A stretch of DNA of 64,000 bases. It comes from Mycobacterium triplex. GTDB lineage: Bacteria > Actinomycetota > Actinomycetes > Mycobacteriales > Mycobacteriaceae. The position numbers were made by a program, and so were the translations under genes. Positions 44,363 to 53,466 of this stretch are shown here, piece by piece. The notes below the pieces were generated by a model. That model did not search any database, was not told where the DNA came from, and worked only from the letters and a program-made list of their open reading frames with translations. The stretch is taken from contig NZ_HG964446.1 of the NCBI RefSeq assembly GCF_000689255.1, positions 4,093,719 to 4,157,718 of the forward strand, in the 5' to 3' direction. Position 1 is the first letter of the stretch. Each line of letters begins with the position of its first letter.

Positions 44363-45394
44363 TCAATCGGTTCCAGCTGATTCGGTCGAGTCGGGAGAGG
44401 CAGCATCGGCGTAAAGAGCGTCGACTAGCTCTTTCGGGATAAGGATTCTCACATTGTTGGCCTCACTTGACGGCAACGTATTCGCGCGCAAAATATCCAT
44501 GATGGCTGAAAGCTTGTGCAGGCGTGAGAGTCCCGCGTGGTCATTGTCGCGGCCACTATCCAAGTCGTTGATGTGACCCGCGTTGATTCCGATGAGAAAA
44601 GACCGGTGGTATCCAGTGACTTCAAGTCGCGCAGCGGGTCCGTCAGGCGAAAACTTTCCCTGACTATCCGTCATATGAATAGGCAGAGGGGCAAGGCCGC
44701 GCTGAGCCACAAACACAGGGCTGCCAGAGTTTCCGCTTGTGGAGAAGGCGTCAAAGAGAACCTGTCGGTTTCCATCTTTGATTGTCGGATCGCCTTCCAG
44801 CCTTCGGTACTCGGTTTGTGGGTCGCTGGCGATCATCCCGGAACGAAGCACCGGCCTCGTCTGTAGCTTGTCGTACCAGGCCGGATAGCCGGGGAAAGAC
44901 ACGAACTCGCCTGGTTCAAGAAGCGGCCAAAGTTCTTCGCACTCTAACAAATACGGCCAACTTAGTCCGTGGTTAATCATCAGACCCTTGACCGGGTCAA
45001 CATCGATATTTTCAAGTTTCTCGTACGGAGTGCCAATGATCTCGGTATCCACACTTGGGCCAAACGGTATGACGGCTACATCGATCGTCGGGTCGTCGTG
45101 GTATAGCGGTTGAGGGTCGTGGATCGTGAATTCGAGTCTCAATGTTCGACCTTGCCACATTTCGATCTTTACTGACTTAATGACGACATCTTCATACTCT
45201 GTATGCCAAGGGATATCGGTGAGATGGCGGTTCGTGACTAGTCCGAATCGGTTGTCACCGTCTGGAAACTGGACGAGAAAGCCAGTGCCAAAACAAGGCT
45301 CCCACGTATGGTCATTGGGTTCGTAAAAATGAGTGATGGTGAGCCGACACGCTGAGTAGAGCTGCCTATTGCCAAAGCCTGTGTCCATCCGCAC
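44363..45394 (-). CDS. Trypsin-like serine protease (complete triad), cytosolic
   Basis: A 343-residue protein starting at GTG 45394 (ATG 45388 also possible). It has the chymotrypsin fold with all three catalytic residues: His about 57 in FGLVTNRHL, Asp about 105 in DDPTIDVAVIPF and Ser about 223 in TSGNSGSPVF. The PTIDVAV and GNSGSP motifs match trypsin_2-type bacterial peptidases. There is no signal peptide or membrane helix, so it acts inside the cell, like the proteases of bacterial conflict systems and unlike secreted trypsins. The lower-GC DNA and island setting suggest a defence role. The EACC1-like gene downstream may be its partner. Confidence 0.8.
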   Translation of the reverse strand: MRMDTGFGNRQLYSACRLTITHFYEPNDHTWEPCFGTGFLVQFPDGDNRFGLVTNRHLTDIPWHTEYEDVVIKSVKIEMWQGRTLRLEFTIHDPQPLYHDDPTIDVAVIPFGPSVDTEIIGTPYEKLENIDVDPVKGLMINHGLSWPYLLECEELWPLLEPGEFVSFPGYPAWYDKLQTRPVLRSGMIASDPQTEYRRLEGDPTIKDGNRQVLFDAFSTSGNSGSPVFVAQRGLAPLPIHMTDSQGKFSPDGPAARLEVTGYHRSFLIGINAGHINDLDSGRDNDHAGLSRLHKLSAIMDILRANTLPSSEANNVRILIPKELVDALYADAASPDSTESAGTD

Positions 45395-45582
45395 TCCTGT
45401 TCAAATTGACTCGTTCGTGAGTCTCTCACTGCACTACGACAGGGCGGCTTTGCTGGCTGGCCTTTGTACCAACCGTTGTCGCATTTGATTGCGTAAAACT
45501 TGCGTAATTTTTGGCATTGTTGAGACGTCGAAGCAGCACCTAGCAAACCGCTGAACCGGACTTCACCTGCATCTTTATCTTG

Positions 45583-45656
45583 TGGGGCGGGCGGGGCTCG
45601 AACCCGCGACCAACGGATTATGAGTCCGCGGCTCTAACCAACTGAGCTACCGCCCC
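45583..45656 (-). tRNA. tRNA-Met (anticodon CAT), island attachment site
   Basis: A 74-base cloverleaf on the minus strand: acceptor GGGGCGG pairs with CCGCCCC, D-arm GCTC ... GAGC, anticodon loop CTCATAA, T-arm GCGGG TTCGAGC CCCGC. Its 3' side is copied at 40169-40201. An Ile2 (lysidine-modified CAT) identity cannot be excluded from sequence alone. Confidence 0.93.
45594..45626. repeat. Right attachment-site repeat, inside tRNA-Met
   Basis: The 33 bases of the tRNA 3' region that match 40169-40201 with one difference. This half remains part of a complete tRNA, as expected for the end where the integrated element restored the gene. Confidence 0.75.
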
Positions 45657-45828
45657 CGGTGCTTAACGGGTACGACATTAGCGTCTCAGCTTCCAGTGCC
45701 GTCGCCAGCCGACTGGCGGCAGGCGAAAAACCCGGATCTGCGAGCTGCACAGTTCCGAGTCAAGCCCCGGTCGATCGCGACGCCCGACAAGCATTGACAC
45801 TCGCGACCGTGGCGAATAACGTGCCGCG

Positions 45829-46185
45829 ATGCCGATAAGTACGCGCCCAGCAATCGTGCGCGCCGCGTGCGTAGTCTGCGTCGTGGCCGCGCTGGGGCTG
45901 GCCTTAAACGGGGCCATGGATTTCTACTTGACCGGCTTTCCCGACGGCCACCTGACGGACTACGACAAAGCGGCACACACGCCCAAACAGATCCTGCTGT
46001 GGGCGGAGTTCGGTCTCGCCGTGCTGTTTCTGATTCTGGCCTTACTACCGATGGGCGCCCGAACGCGTGCGATCGGATTGCTCGGCGCCCTCATCGCGTT
46101 GGTCGCCGCAGCAATAGTTCAATTGGTCTGTATCCCTTGGTATTTCGTTACCCATCTCGGTCTGGACAACGGAATCGGCGGCTAG
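45829..46185 (+). CDS. Small membrane protein
   Basis: A 118-residue protein with three hydrophobic helices (AACVVCVVAALGLALNGAMDFYL; ILLWAEFGLAVLFLILALL; AIGLLGALIALVAAAIVQLVCIPW). The extracytoplasmic loop holds DFYLTGFPDGHLTDYDKAAHTPKQ. I do not recognise the family. It is the first core-type gene after the tRNA-Met island and is GC-rich. Confidence 0.6.
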   Translation: MPISTRPAIVRAACVVCVVAALGLALNGAMDFYLTGFPDGHLTDYDKAAHTPKQILLWAEFGLAVLFLILALLPMGARTRAIGLLGALIALVAAAIVQLVCIPWYFVTHLGLDNGIGG

Positions 46186-46293
46186 GTGGCGGGCGCCGGC
46201 GGGTCCGTGAAACCCGGGTCCCCAGGGCTCTGGTCAGGGGGTAGTGTCAGGACGGCGATCCCGCCCCGACTATCGACGATGTGAGGAAATCCG

Positions 46294-46614
46294 TTGTCCG
46301 AAACCAAGCTCACGGTCATCTACGACAACCCCACCGATCCGGCGGCCTTCGAAGCCGCCTACGAATCGGAGCAACTCGAAGCCGCTCGACGGATACCGGG
46401 ATATCTCCGGCTCGAGGCGTCGAAAGTCTGGCCGAAAGAAGACGGCAGCCCGACGCCCGCCTACCGCATGATCGATCTGTACTACCCGACGTACGACGAC
46501 GTCAGTGTGGCGGTGACGACCCCAGAGGCGGGCGCCTTTTTCGAAACCCTGGGCCGGATCGCCACCGGCGGCGTACGTGTCTTGGTCTCCGAGATCGAGG
46601 TGGCGCAGCGCTGA
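46294..46614 (+). CDS. EthD-family protein
   Basis: A 106-residue dimeric ferredoxin-like protein starting at TTG 46294. It follows the EthD pattern: LTVIYDNPTDPAAFEAAYESEQLEAARRIPGYLRLEASKVW, YRMIDLYYPTYDDVSVAVTTPEAGAFFETLGRIATGGVRVLVSEIE. Such proteins bind or process small molecules, for example in ether degradation and polyketide routes. No specific role is seen here. It ends 10 bases from the convergent CMD gene. Confidence 0.75.
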   Translation: MSETKLTVIYDNPTDPAAFEAAYESEQLEAARRIPGYLRLEASKVWPKEDGSPTPAYRMIDLYYPTYDDVSVAVTTPEAGAFFETLGRIATGGVRVLVSEIEVAQR

Positions 46615-46624
46615 TCCCGAGCGG

Positions 46625-47482
46625 TCAGCTGAACACCGTCTGACCGTCGACATCCAGCAGGTAGGTCTCGGTCCCGTCGGCAACCCGCGGAGCGTCCCCA
46701 CCCAGCGAAACCGCGATTTTATTGCTGGCATTACGCATGACATCGAGGGTGAGCTCGACGGCCTCGGCCTCGGAAAACCGGGCGCGCACCTCGGCGACAA
46801 CGTCGGCGTCGAGGTGCGCAGGCGTCCAAATTAACCCATCTACATACCTCAGCGCTGCTTTTGCGCGATCGTCGATCAACGTCGACTGCTCGAACTGCGC
46901 GATGTCGTCGTACAGCGTCTCCGAACCCCCGGCATCGAGCGCCCTGCTCTCCCGCACCGACTTGCACAGCCGGCAGTTGTGCGCGGCCGCCCCGCGCAGC
47001 CGCACCAGCTCGGAGGTCAACGGGTCGAGCGCACGTAACCGTCCGACGAAAGGCAGGAACTCGTTGAACACCTCACCGGACGGGTCGGTGGCGTGATCCC
47101 ACTCGATCGGCCCGCGGGTCCAGCCCAGAAAAGACGAGCCAACGCCCAACGCTTCGAGCCCGGCCCGCACCCGGGGCACGAAGTCGGCGATATACATCGC
47201 GACCACCACACCAAAGGTGCTGTCCCCCAACGTCTTAAACAGCAAAGATCGCTGCTCGCCGGTAATCGCCGAAACGTCGGCGCTGAACTGCTCGGCGAAC
47301 TCGGCGACGACGGCCTCGGCCTCGGACGACGGCTGAGCCACCTCTACCTCGACGGGCAGCGGCGGCAACGACATCGTCTGCGCGCACACCCGGCGCACCA
47401 GCCCCACCAGTCGCGCGTCCGGCGAATCCAACGACACCAACCGGGTCAGCTGACCATCGCGAACCGTTGCGGGAGTCACCAT
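46625..47482 (-). CDS. AhpD/carboxymuconolactone decarboxylase-family protein
   Basis: A 285-residue helical protein with the AhpD-type redox motif: LVRLRGAAAHNCRLCKSVRESRALDAG, where the CxxC (about residues 177-180) and preceding His are expected to do thiol-based peroxide chemistry, then RYVDGLIWTPAHL and LTLDVMRNASNKIAVSLGGD. It is longer than the typical single domain. It probably serves as a peroxidase or its reductant. The TldE gene ends 16 bases upstream of its start. Confidence 0.8.
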   Translation of the reverse strand: MVTPATVRDGQLTRLVSLDSPDARLVGLVRRVCAQTMSLPPLPVEVEVAQPSSEAEAVVAEFAEQFSADVSAITGEQRSLLFKTLGDSTFGVVVAMYIADFVPRVRAGLEALGVGSSFLGWTRGPIEWDHATDPSGEVFNEFLPFVGRLRALDPLTSELVRLRGAAAHNCRLCKSVRESRALDAGGSETLYDDIAQFEQSTLIDDRAKAALRYVDGLIWTPAHLDADVVAEVRARFSEAEAVELTLDVMRNASNKIAVSLGGDAPRVADGTETYLLDVDGQTVFS

Positions 47483-47498
47483 TGGAGATACGTTACGA

Positions 47499-48872
47499 CT
47501 ACTGCGCCTGGCTCACCGAGGACATGTGGAAATCCGGGATCCGCAGCGTCGGCATGGCCGCGCGGGTGACCCAGTCGCCCCACTCCCGCGGCAGGGTCTT
47601 CTCGCTGACGCCGGCCTCGGTGGCACGCCGCAGCAGATCCAACGGGCTCTCGTTGAAGCGGAAGTTGTTGACCGCCGCGGTGACCTCGCCGTCCTCGATC
47701 AGGTACACCCCGTCGCGGGTCAGCCCGGTGAGCAACAGCGTGGTGGGATCGACCTCGCGGATGTACCACAGCGTGGTCAGCAACAAACCCCGCTCGGTGC
47801 CGGCGATCATGTCGGCGAGGTCTTTCTGCCCGCCGGTCATCACCAGGTTGTCCGCGGCGACGGCGACCTTGGCGTCGTATTTGGCGGCGATGGCGCGCGG
47901 ATAGGCCAGCGCGTTGATCACCCCGTCGCGGATCCAGTCGACCTGGCCGATCTCCATCCCGTTGTCGAACACCGACACCGTCTCCGAGGAACTGCTGACC
48001 GTGACGAACGGCGTGCACGCCAGCCCCGGCGCCATCGGGTCGGAGAACAACGTCAACGGTAGATCGGTGAGCCGCTCCCCCACCCGGGTGCCGCCGCCGG
48101 GCGCCGAGAACGCGGTGCGCCCCTCCTGCGCGCCCCGTCCGGCCATCGACCAGCCCAGGTAGATCATCATGTCCGACACCGTCGACGGCGGCATGATCGT
48201 CTCGTAGCGCCCGGCCGGCAGGGCCACGGTGCGCTCCGCCCAACCCAGGCGCAGCGACAGGTCCTCGAGCAGCGAATCCGTGGGCACGTCAACGAAATCC
48301 GGCGTCCCGACACCGGCCCAGGCGCTGGCGTCGCCGCGCTTGCCGTTAATCTCCACCGCGCCGGTGGGCTGGGTGAAACGGCGCCGCAGCCCCGTCGACG
48401 ACGCCAGGAAAGTCGTCGAAACACTGTGGTGCGCAAAGCCATACAGCCGGTCGGTGCCGGCGAACCCGCGGCTCAGCGAACCGGCCACGTCGGCGAACAC
48501 CTCGGGCCCGGTGCCGGGCACCGGCGCATCCCAATCGGCGGGCACGCCCGTATCGGCCAGCAGCGGCGCGGCATCGCCGGCCTCGGGTGCGGCAGCGGCC
48601 GCGTCTTGCGACGCCGCCACCAGGGCCGGCAGCACCCGCGGATCCACCTCGGCGGAGACGACCGTGCCGATGGAAGCGCCATCACCCTTGCGCACAATCG
48701 AAATGACCGTGATGTTGCGGCTGTGCGCAACCCCGTTGGTGGTCATCGAATTGCCCGCCCACCGCAACGTCGCCTCGACCTTGTCGGTGACCAGCACCAT
48801 CGTCTCGTCGGCGCGGCCCAGTTTCGCCGCCTCGTCCAACACGATGTTGACGACGTGCTGCGGGGTGATCAT
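47499..48872 (-). CDS. TldE/PmbA-type metalloprotease subunit (Rv2314c-like)
   Basis: A 457-residue protein from ATG 48872 (MITPQHVVNIVLDEAAKLG). PmbA/TldE-like, it lacks a zinc HExxH, as subunit E should, and carries the family's blocks RWAGNSMTTNGVAHSRNITVISIVRKGDG, RTAFSAPGGGTRVGERLTDLPLTLFSDP, LWYIREVDPTTLLLTGLTRDGVYLIEDGEVTAAVNNFRFNESPLDLL. With TldD it forms a heterodimeric protease that trims unfolded peptides, as in microcin maturation in E. coli. It overlaps the TldD gene by 4 bases. Confidence 0.9.
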   Translation of the reverse strand: MITPQHVVNIVLDEAAKLGRADETMVLVTDKVEATLRWAGNSMTTNGVAHSRNITVISIVRKGDGASIGTVVSAEVDPRVLPALVAASQDAAAAAPEAGDAAPLLADTGVPADWDAPVPGTGPEVFADVAGSLSRGFAGTDRLYGFAHHSVSTTFLASSTGLRRRFTQPTGAVEINGKRGDASAWAGVGTPDFVDVPTDSLLEDLSLRLGWAERTVALPAGRYETIMPPSTVSDMMIYLGWSMAGRGAQEGRTAFSAPGGGTRVGERLTDLPLTLFSDPMAPGLACTPFVTVSSSSETVSVFDNGMEIGQVDWIRDGVINALAYPRAIAAKYDAKVAVAADNLVMTGGQKDLADMIAGTERGLLLTTLWYIREVDPTTLLLTGLTRDGVYLIEDGEVTAAVNNFRFNESPLDLLRRATEAGVSEKTLPREWGDWVTRAAMPTLRIPDFHMSSVSQAQ

Positions 48873-50386
48873 CGGGCCCCCTCGCTGACCGTGTTGAGCA
48901 CGTTGACGCCCCGGAACAACGCCGACGGGCAGCCGTGGCTGACCGCGGCGACCTGCCCCGGCTGCGCCTTGCCGCAGTTGAAGGCGCCGCCGAGCCGCCA
49001 CGTCGACGGCCCGCCCACGGCCTCCAGGGAATTCCAGAAATCAAGCGTGGTGGCCTGATACGCCACGTCGCGCAACTGGCCATCCAGGCGGCCGTCGCGG
49101 ATGCGGAAGAAGCGCTGCCCGGTGAACTGAAAGTTGTACCGCTGCATGTCAATTGACCAGGATTTATCCCCGACGATGTAGATGCCGTTCTCGACGCGGC
49201 CGATCAAATCCTCGGTGGAGAGGTCGTCAGGGCCGGGCTGCAGCGACACGTTGGCCATCCGCTGGATCGGCACGTGGTGCGGCGAGTCGGCATACGAGCA
49301 GCCGTTGGAGCGCGGCTGTCCCAGCCGGGGTGCGAACACCCGGTCGAGTTGGTAGCCGACGAATATGCCGTCGCGCACCAGGTCCCAGCTCTGCGCGGCC
49401 ACCCCCTCGTCGTCGTAACCGATAGTGGCCAAACCGAATTCGACGGTCCGGTCGGCGGTCACGTTCATCACCGGTGAGCCGTAGCGCATGGTTCCGAGTT
49501 TGTCCGGGGTGGCGAACGACGTTCCGGCATAGGCCGCCTCGTAGCCGATGGCGCGGTCATATTCGGTTGCGTGGCCGATGGATTCGTGAATGGTCAGCCA
49601 CAGGTTGGTCGGATCGATCACCAGGTCGGTGGGCCCCGCGGTCACGCTGGGCGACTTGACCTTCTCGGCCAGCAGCGCCGGCAGCTGCGCGAGCTCGTCG
49701 GTCCAGTTCCACACCTCGTCGCCGGCCAGCACCTCCCAGCCGCGTCCCATCGGCGGTGCCAGCGTGCGCATCGAATCGAAACTGCCCGCCGCGGGGTCGA
49801 CGGTCACCGCCTCCAACGACGGCATCACCCGCACCCGCTGCTGGGTGATCGCGGACCCGAAGGTGTCGGCGTAGAACGTCTGCTCCTTGGCCGCCGTCAG
49901 GCCGGCCGAGACGTGGTCGATGCCGTCGGCGCTCAGCAGCCGCCCGGAGTACTCCTCGAGCACGCCGATCTTGTCGGCGGCGGGGACGTCGAACGGGTCG
50001 ATCCGATAGTTCGACACCCAGGTGGCATCGGCGTACACCGGCTCGGGCGCCAGCTCGACGCGCTCGGTGTTCAGCGCCGCCAGCGTGGTGGCCACGTGCA
50101 CCGCGCGGCGTGCGGTGTCGGCCGCCACCGACGGCGCCAGCTCCGCGTGCGAGGCGAATCCCCAGGTGCCGTCGACGATGACCCGCACCGCCAAACCGAC
50201 CTCACGGCTGACGACCGCGGTCTCCAGCTCGCCGTCGCGCAGCTGGATGATCTCGGTGTTGATGCGGTGAATTCGCAGGTCCGCGTAGCTGGCCCCGGCC
50301 GTCGTGGCCGCCGACAACGCGGCCTCCGCGAGCTCGTGTCGCGGCAGGTCCAGGAAGTCGGCATCGATCCCCCGATTCGGTGTCAC
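48869..50386 (-). CDS. TldD-type metalloprotease subunit (Rv2315c-like)
   Basis: A 505-residue catalytic subunit. GTG 50386 (then TPNRGIDADFLDL) is the preferred start. The zinc motif HESIGHATEYD has the H-E-x-x-x-H of TldD; the Cys ligand is expected in the end region FNCGKAQPGQVAAVSHGCPS. It is divergent from uspA (59-base gap). It works with TldE to cleave flexible peptides in the cytosol; no bacteriocin cluster is present. Confidence 0.9.
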   Translation of the reverse strand: MTPNRGIDADFLDLPRHELAEAALSAATTAGASYADLRIHRINTEIIQLRDGELETAVVSREVGLAVRVIVDGTWGFASHAELAPSVAADTARRAVHVATTLAALNTERVELAPEPVYADATWVSNYRIDPFDVPAADKIGVLEEYSGRLLSADGIDHVSAGLTAAKEQTFYADTFGSAITQQRVRVMPSLEAVTVDPAAGSFDSMRTLAPPMGRGWEVLAGDEVWNWTDELAQLPALLAEKVKSPSVTAGPTDLVIDPTNLWLTIHESIGHATEYDRAIGYEAAYAGTSFATPDKLGTMRYGSPVMNVTADRTVEFGLATIGYDDEGVAAQSWDLVRDGIFVGYQLDRVFAPRLGQPRSNGCSYADSPHHVPIQRMANVSLQPGPDDLSTEDLIGRVENGIYIVGDKSWSIDMQRYNFQFTGQRFFRIRDGRLDGQLRDVAYQATTLDFWNSLEAVGGPSTWRLGGAFNCGKAQPGQVAAVSHGCPSALFRGVNVLNTVSEGAR

Positions 50387-50445
50387 GGCTCCACCGTAAC
50401 GACTGCGCACTCCAAACCCGTGCAGCGCCCGCTTTAATTAGCTGC

Positions 50446-51321
50446 ATGGCCGCACGCCGTCAGTCGCGATCCAGTGTGCTGGCCTATGGGCTGCTGGCGC
50501 CGAGCCTGTTCGGTGTCGTCACCTTCCTGCTGCTGCCCATCCTCGTGGTGCTCTGGCTGAGCCTGTACCGGTGGGATCTGCTGGGCCCGCTGCGCTTCGT
50601 GGGCCTGGCCAACTGGCGCTCGGTGCTGGCCGACTCCGGTTTCGGCAACTCGCTGATCGTGACGGCGATCTTCGTGGCGATCGTGGTCCCGACGCAGACC
50701 GTGCTGGGCTTGGCGGTCGCCTCGATGCTGGCCCGGCTGCTTCCGGGGACCGGCTTCTTCCGGACGGTGTTCGTGCTGCCGTGGATTTGCGCGCCGCTGG
50801 CGATCGCCGTGTTGTGGCGTTGGATCCTGGCGCCCACCGACGGCGCCATCGCGACCCTGCTGGGACACAGCATCGAGTGGCTTTCCGATCCCACTTTCGC
50901 GCTGCCGCTGGTGTCGGCGGTCGTCGTCTGGATGAATGTCGGCTACAACTCGCTGTCGTTTTTGGCGGGCCTGCTGGCCATTCCCAACGACATTCACGCC
51001 GCCGCGCGCACCGACGGCGCCACCGCATGGCAGCGGTTCTGGCGGATCACCCTGCCGATGCTGCGCCCGACGATGTTCTTTGTGCTGGTGACCGGGATCG
51101 TCAGCACCGCACAGGTTTTCGACACGGTATACGCGTTGACCGACGGCGGGCCGGGCGGCAGCACCGACCTGGTGGCCCACCGCATCTACGCCGAGGCGTT
51201 CGGTTCGGCGGCGATCGGCCGGGCGTCGGTGATGGCGGTGGTGCTGTTCGTCATCCTGGTCGGCATCACGATCGTTCAGCATCTGTATTTCCGACGGCGG
51301 ATCACCTATGACCTCGTCTAG
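50446..51321 (+). CDS. uspA: Amino-sugar ABC importer permease A
   Basis: A 291-residue MalF-type permease with six membrane helices (start LAYGLLAPSLFGVVTFLLLPILVVLWLSLY) and the EAA loop AARTDGATAWQRFWRITLPMLRPT, which contacts the ATPase. By gene order (TldD/E, three importer genes, rocE) it matches M. tuberculosis uspA (Rv2316). With UspB and UspC it is expected to import amino sugars. No ATP-binding gene is in the operon, so the energy protein must be shared from another system. Confidence 0.88.
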   Translation: MAARRQSRSSVLAYGLLAPSLFGVVTFLLLPILVVLWLSLYRWDLLGPLRFVGLANWRSVLADSGFGNSLIVTAIFVAIVVPTQTVLGLAVASMLARLLPGTGFFRTVFVLPWICAPLAIAVLWRWILAPTDGAIATLLGHSIEWLSDPTFALPLVSAVVVWMNVGYNSLSFLAGLLAIPNDIHAAARTDGATAWQRFWRITLPMLRPTMFFVLVTGIVSTAQVFDTVYALTDGGPGGSTDLVAHRIYAEAFGSAAIGRASVMAVVLFVILVGITIVQHLYFRRRITYDLV

Positions 51322-52132
51322 TCGCGTCGGGAACGCGTTGATCTACGCCGGCATGACCGTCGGCGCGCTGATCACGTTGCTGCCCTTCGCGCTTGGCCTG
51401 CTGACCTCGTTCACCTCGGCACACCAATTCGAGACGGGCACGCCGCTGCAACTTCCGCACCCCCCGACGCTGTCCAACTACGGCGACCTGGCCGGTGCGG
51501 GATTCGGCCGCGCCGCGGCGGTGACCGCCTTGATGACGGCGGTCATCCTGGTAGGCCAGCTGACCTTCTCGGTGCTGGCCGGCTACGCCTTTGCCCGTCT
51601 GGAATTTGCCGGACGCGACGTGCTGTTCTGGGTTTACATCGCGACCTTGATGGTGCCCGGGACGGTCACGGTGGTCCCGCTGTATCTGATGATGGCCCAG
51701 GCCGGGCTGCGCAACACGTTTTGGGCGTTGGTGCTGCCGTTCATGTTCGGCTCCCCGTACGCGATCTTCTTGCTGCGCGAGCACTTTCGGCTGATCCCCA
51801 ACGACTTGATCAACGCCGCGCGCCTCGACGGCGCCAACACGCTGGACGTGATCACGCACGTGGTGATTCCGTCGAGCCGGCCGGTGCTGGCGGCGCTGAC
51901 GCTGATCACCGTGGTCTCGCAATGGAATAACTTCATGTGGCCGTTGGTGATCACCAGCGGACACAAGTGGCGGGTGCTCACCGTGGCGACGGCCGAACTG
52001 CAGTCGCGCTTCAACGCGCAATGGACGCTGGTGATGGCGGCGACCACGATCGCAATCGTGCCGCTGGTCCTGCTGTTCATCGCTTCTCAGCGCCACATCG
52101 TCTCCTCGATCGTGCTTTCGGGTGTCAAATGA
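51308..52132 (+). CDS. uspB: Amino-sugar ABC importer permease B
   Basis: A 274-residue MalG-type permease. It has six helices and the EAA motif NAARLDGANTLDVITHVVIPSSRPVLAALTLI. It starts 14 bases before the uspA stop in another frame and ends in an ATGA overlap with uspC, so expression is translationally coupled. It corresponds to Rv2317 by order. Confidence 0.88.
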   Translation: MTSSSRVGNALIYAGMTVGALITLLPFALGLLTSFTSAHQFETGTPLQLPHPPTLSNYGDLAGAGFGRAAAVTALMTAVILVGQLTFSVLAGYAFARLEFAGRDVLFWVYIATLMVPGTVTVVPLYLMMAQAGLRNTFWALVLPFMFGSPYAIFLLREHFRLIPNDLINAARLDGANTLDVITHVVIPSSRPVLAALTLITVVSQWNNFMWPLVITSGHKWRVLTVATAELQSRFNAQWTLVMAATTIAIVPLVLLFIASQRHIVSSIVLSGVK

Positions 52133-53466
52133 GCCGGCCCCGCTCTTCCACGCTGGCCGCCGGGGCGCTGGGACTGGTCGCGGTGCTGCTGGCCGCGATC
52201 GCCGCGCTGTTGAACTACTCGGGCGAGCCGCACGGCAACAAGACCGTGGTACGAGTGCGGATCTGGGGCGCCCCGATCGCCGATGCCTACCGCCAGTCGT
52301 TCGCGGAATTCAATCGCACGCATCCCGATATCGAGGTGCGGGTCAACATGGTGGCCTACGCGACGTACTTCAACACGCTGCGCACCGACGTCGCGGGCGG
52401 CAGCGCCGACGACATCTTCTGGCTCTCCAACGCCTACTTCGCCGGCTACGCCGACAACGGCCGACTATTGAACATCAGCAAGACCTTCAGCCCGGACACG
52501 ATCGCGGACTGGGAACCGGCGGTGGTCGAGCAGTTCACCCGCGGCGGATCACTGTGGGGCGTACCGCAACTCACCGACGGCGGCATCGCGGTCTACTACA
52601 ACGCGGACCTCCTTTCGGCCGCCCACATCGATCCCGGTCAGCTGAACAGCCTGCGCTGGGATCCCGACGGCGACGACACCCTGCGCCCGCTCACCGCCCG
52701 GCTCACCGTCGACGCCAACGGAAATACCGCGGGCACAGCGGGTTTCGACCCAGGCCGGATCCGGCAGTGGGGTTACAACGCGGCCAACGACGCCCAGGCG
52801 ATCTACCTCAATTACATCGGCTCGGCGGGCGGGGTGTTCCAGCGCGGCGACGAGTTCGCGTTCGACAACCCCCAGGCCGTCACGGCCTTCCGCTACATCG
52901 TCGGTCTGATCAACGACGACCACGTCGCGCCGCCGGCGTCGGACACCAACACCAATGGTGACTTCTCCCGCAACCAGTTTCTGGCCGGCCGGATGGCCCT
53001 GTTTCAGTCCGGCACCTACAACCTCGCGGCGATCGCCCGCGATGCCCGATTCCGGTGGGGTGTCGCGATGCTGCCGATCGGGCCCGCGGGTCGCGTCAGC
53101 GTCACCAACGGCATTGCCGCGGCTGGTAATTCGGCCACCAAGCATCCCGACGCGGTGCGCCGGGTGCTGGCCTGGATGGGCAGCAACGAGGGCAACGCCT
53201 ATCTGGGCGATCAGGGCGCGGCGATCCCCGCGGTGCGCTCGGCCCAGCAGGTCTACTTCAACTACTGGGCGCAACGGGGCGTCGACGTCACACCGTTTTT
53301 CGCTGTCCTGCAGGGCCCGCGCATCGCGGCGCCGGGCGGTGCCGGCTTCGCCGCCGGAAACGCGGCACTGCAAAGCTATTTCGACGAGATGTTCCTGGGC
53401 CGCGGCGACGTAGCGACCATACTGAGGCAGGCACAGGCCGCGGCAAACGCCGCCTCGCACCGCTAG
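52129..53466 (+). CDS. uspC: Amino-sugar ABC importer solute-binding protein
   Basis: A 445-residue extracellular binding protein (family 1) with an uncleaved or non-lipobox N-terminal helix (LAAGALGLVAVLLAAIAALLNY; no Cys follows). The mature part begins VVRVRIWGAPIADAYRQSFAEFNRTHPDIEVRVNMV and includes GVPQLTDGGIAVYYNADLL. M. tuberculosis UspC (Rv2318) binds amino sugars, so the same is expected here. Its stop overlaps the convergent rocE stop. Confidence 0.88.
   Translation: MSRPRSSTLAAGALGLVAVLLAAIAALLNYSGEPHGNKTVVRVRIWGAPIADAYRQSFAEFNRTHPDIEVRVNMVAYATYFNTLRTDVAGGSADDIFWLSNAYFAGYADNGRLLNISKTFSPDTIADWEPAVVEQFTRGGSLWGVPQLTDGGIAVYYNADLLSAAHIDPGQLNSLRWDPDGDDTLRPLTARLTVDANGNTAGTAGFDPGRIRQWGYNAANDAQAIYLNYIGSAGGVFQRGDEFAFDNPQAVTAFRYIVGLINDDHVAPPASDTNTNGDFSRNQFLAGRMALFQSGTYNLAAIARDARFRWGVAMLPIGPAGRVSVTNGIAAAGNSATKHPDAVRRVLAWMGSNEGNAYLGDQGAAIPAVRSAQQVYFNYWAQRGVDVTPFFAVLQGPRIAAPGGAGFAAGNAALQSYFDEMFLGRGDVATILRQAQAAANAASHR

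Noticed and set aside
45238..45546. Minus-strand frame upstream of the trypsin-like gene as an integrase start
   Set aside because: Looked for an N-terminal integrase domain next to the tRNA but no convincing motif was found.
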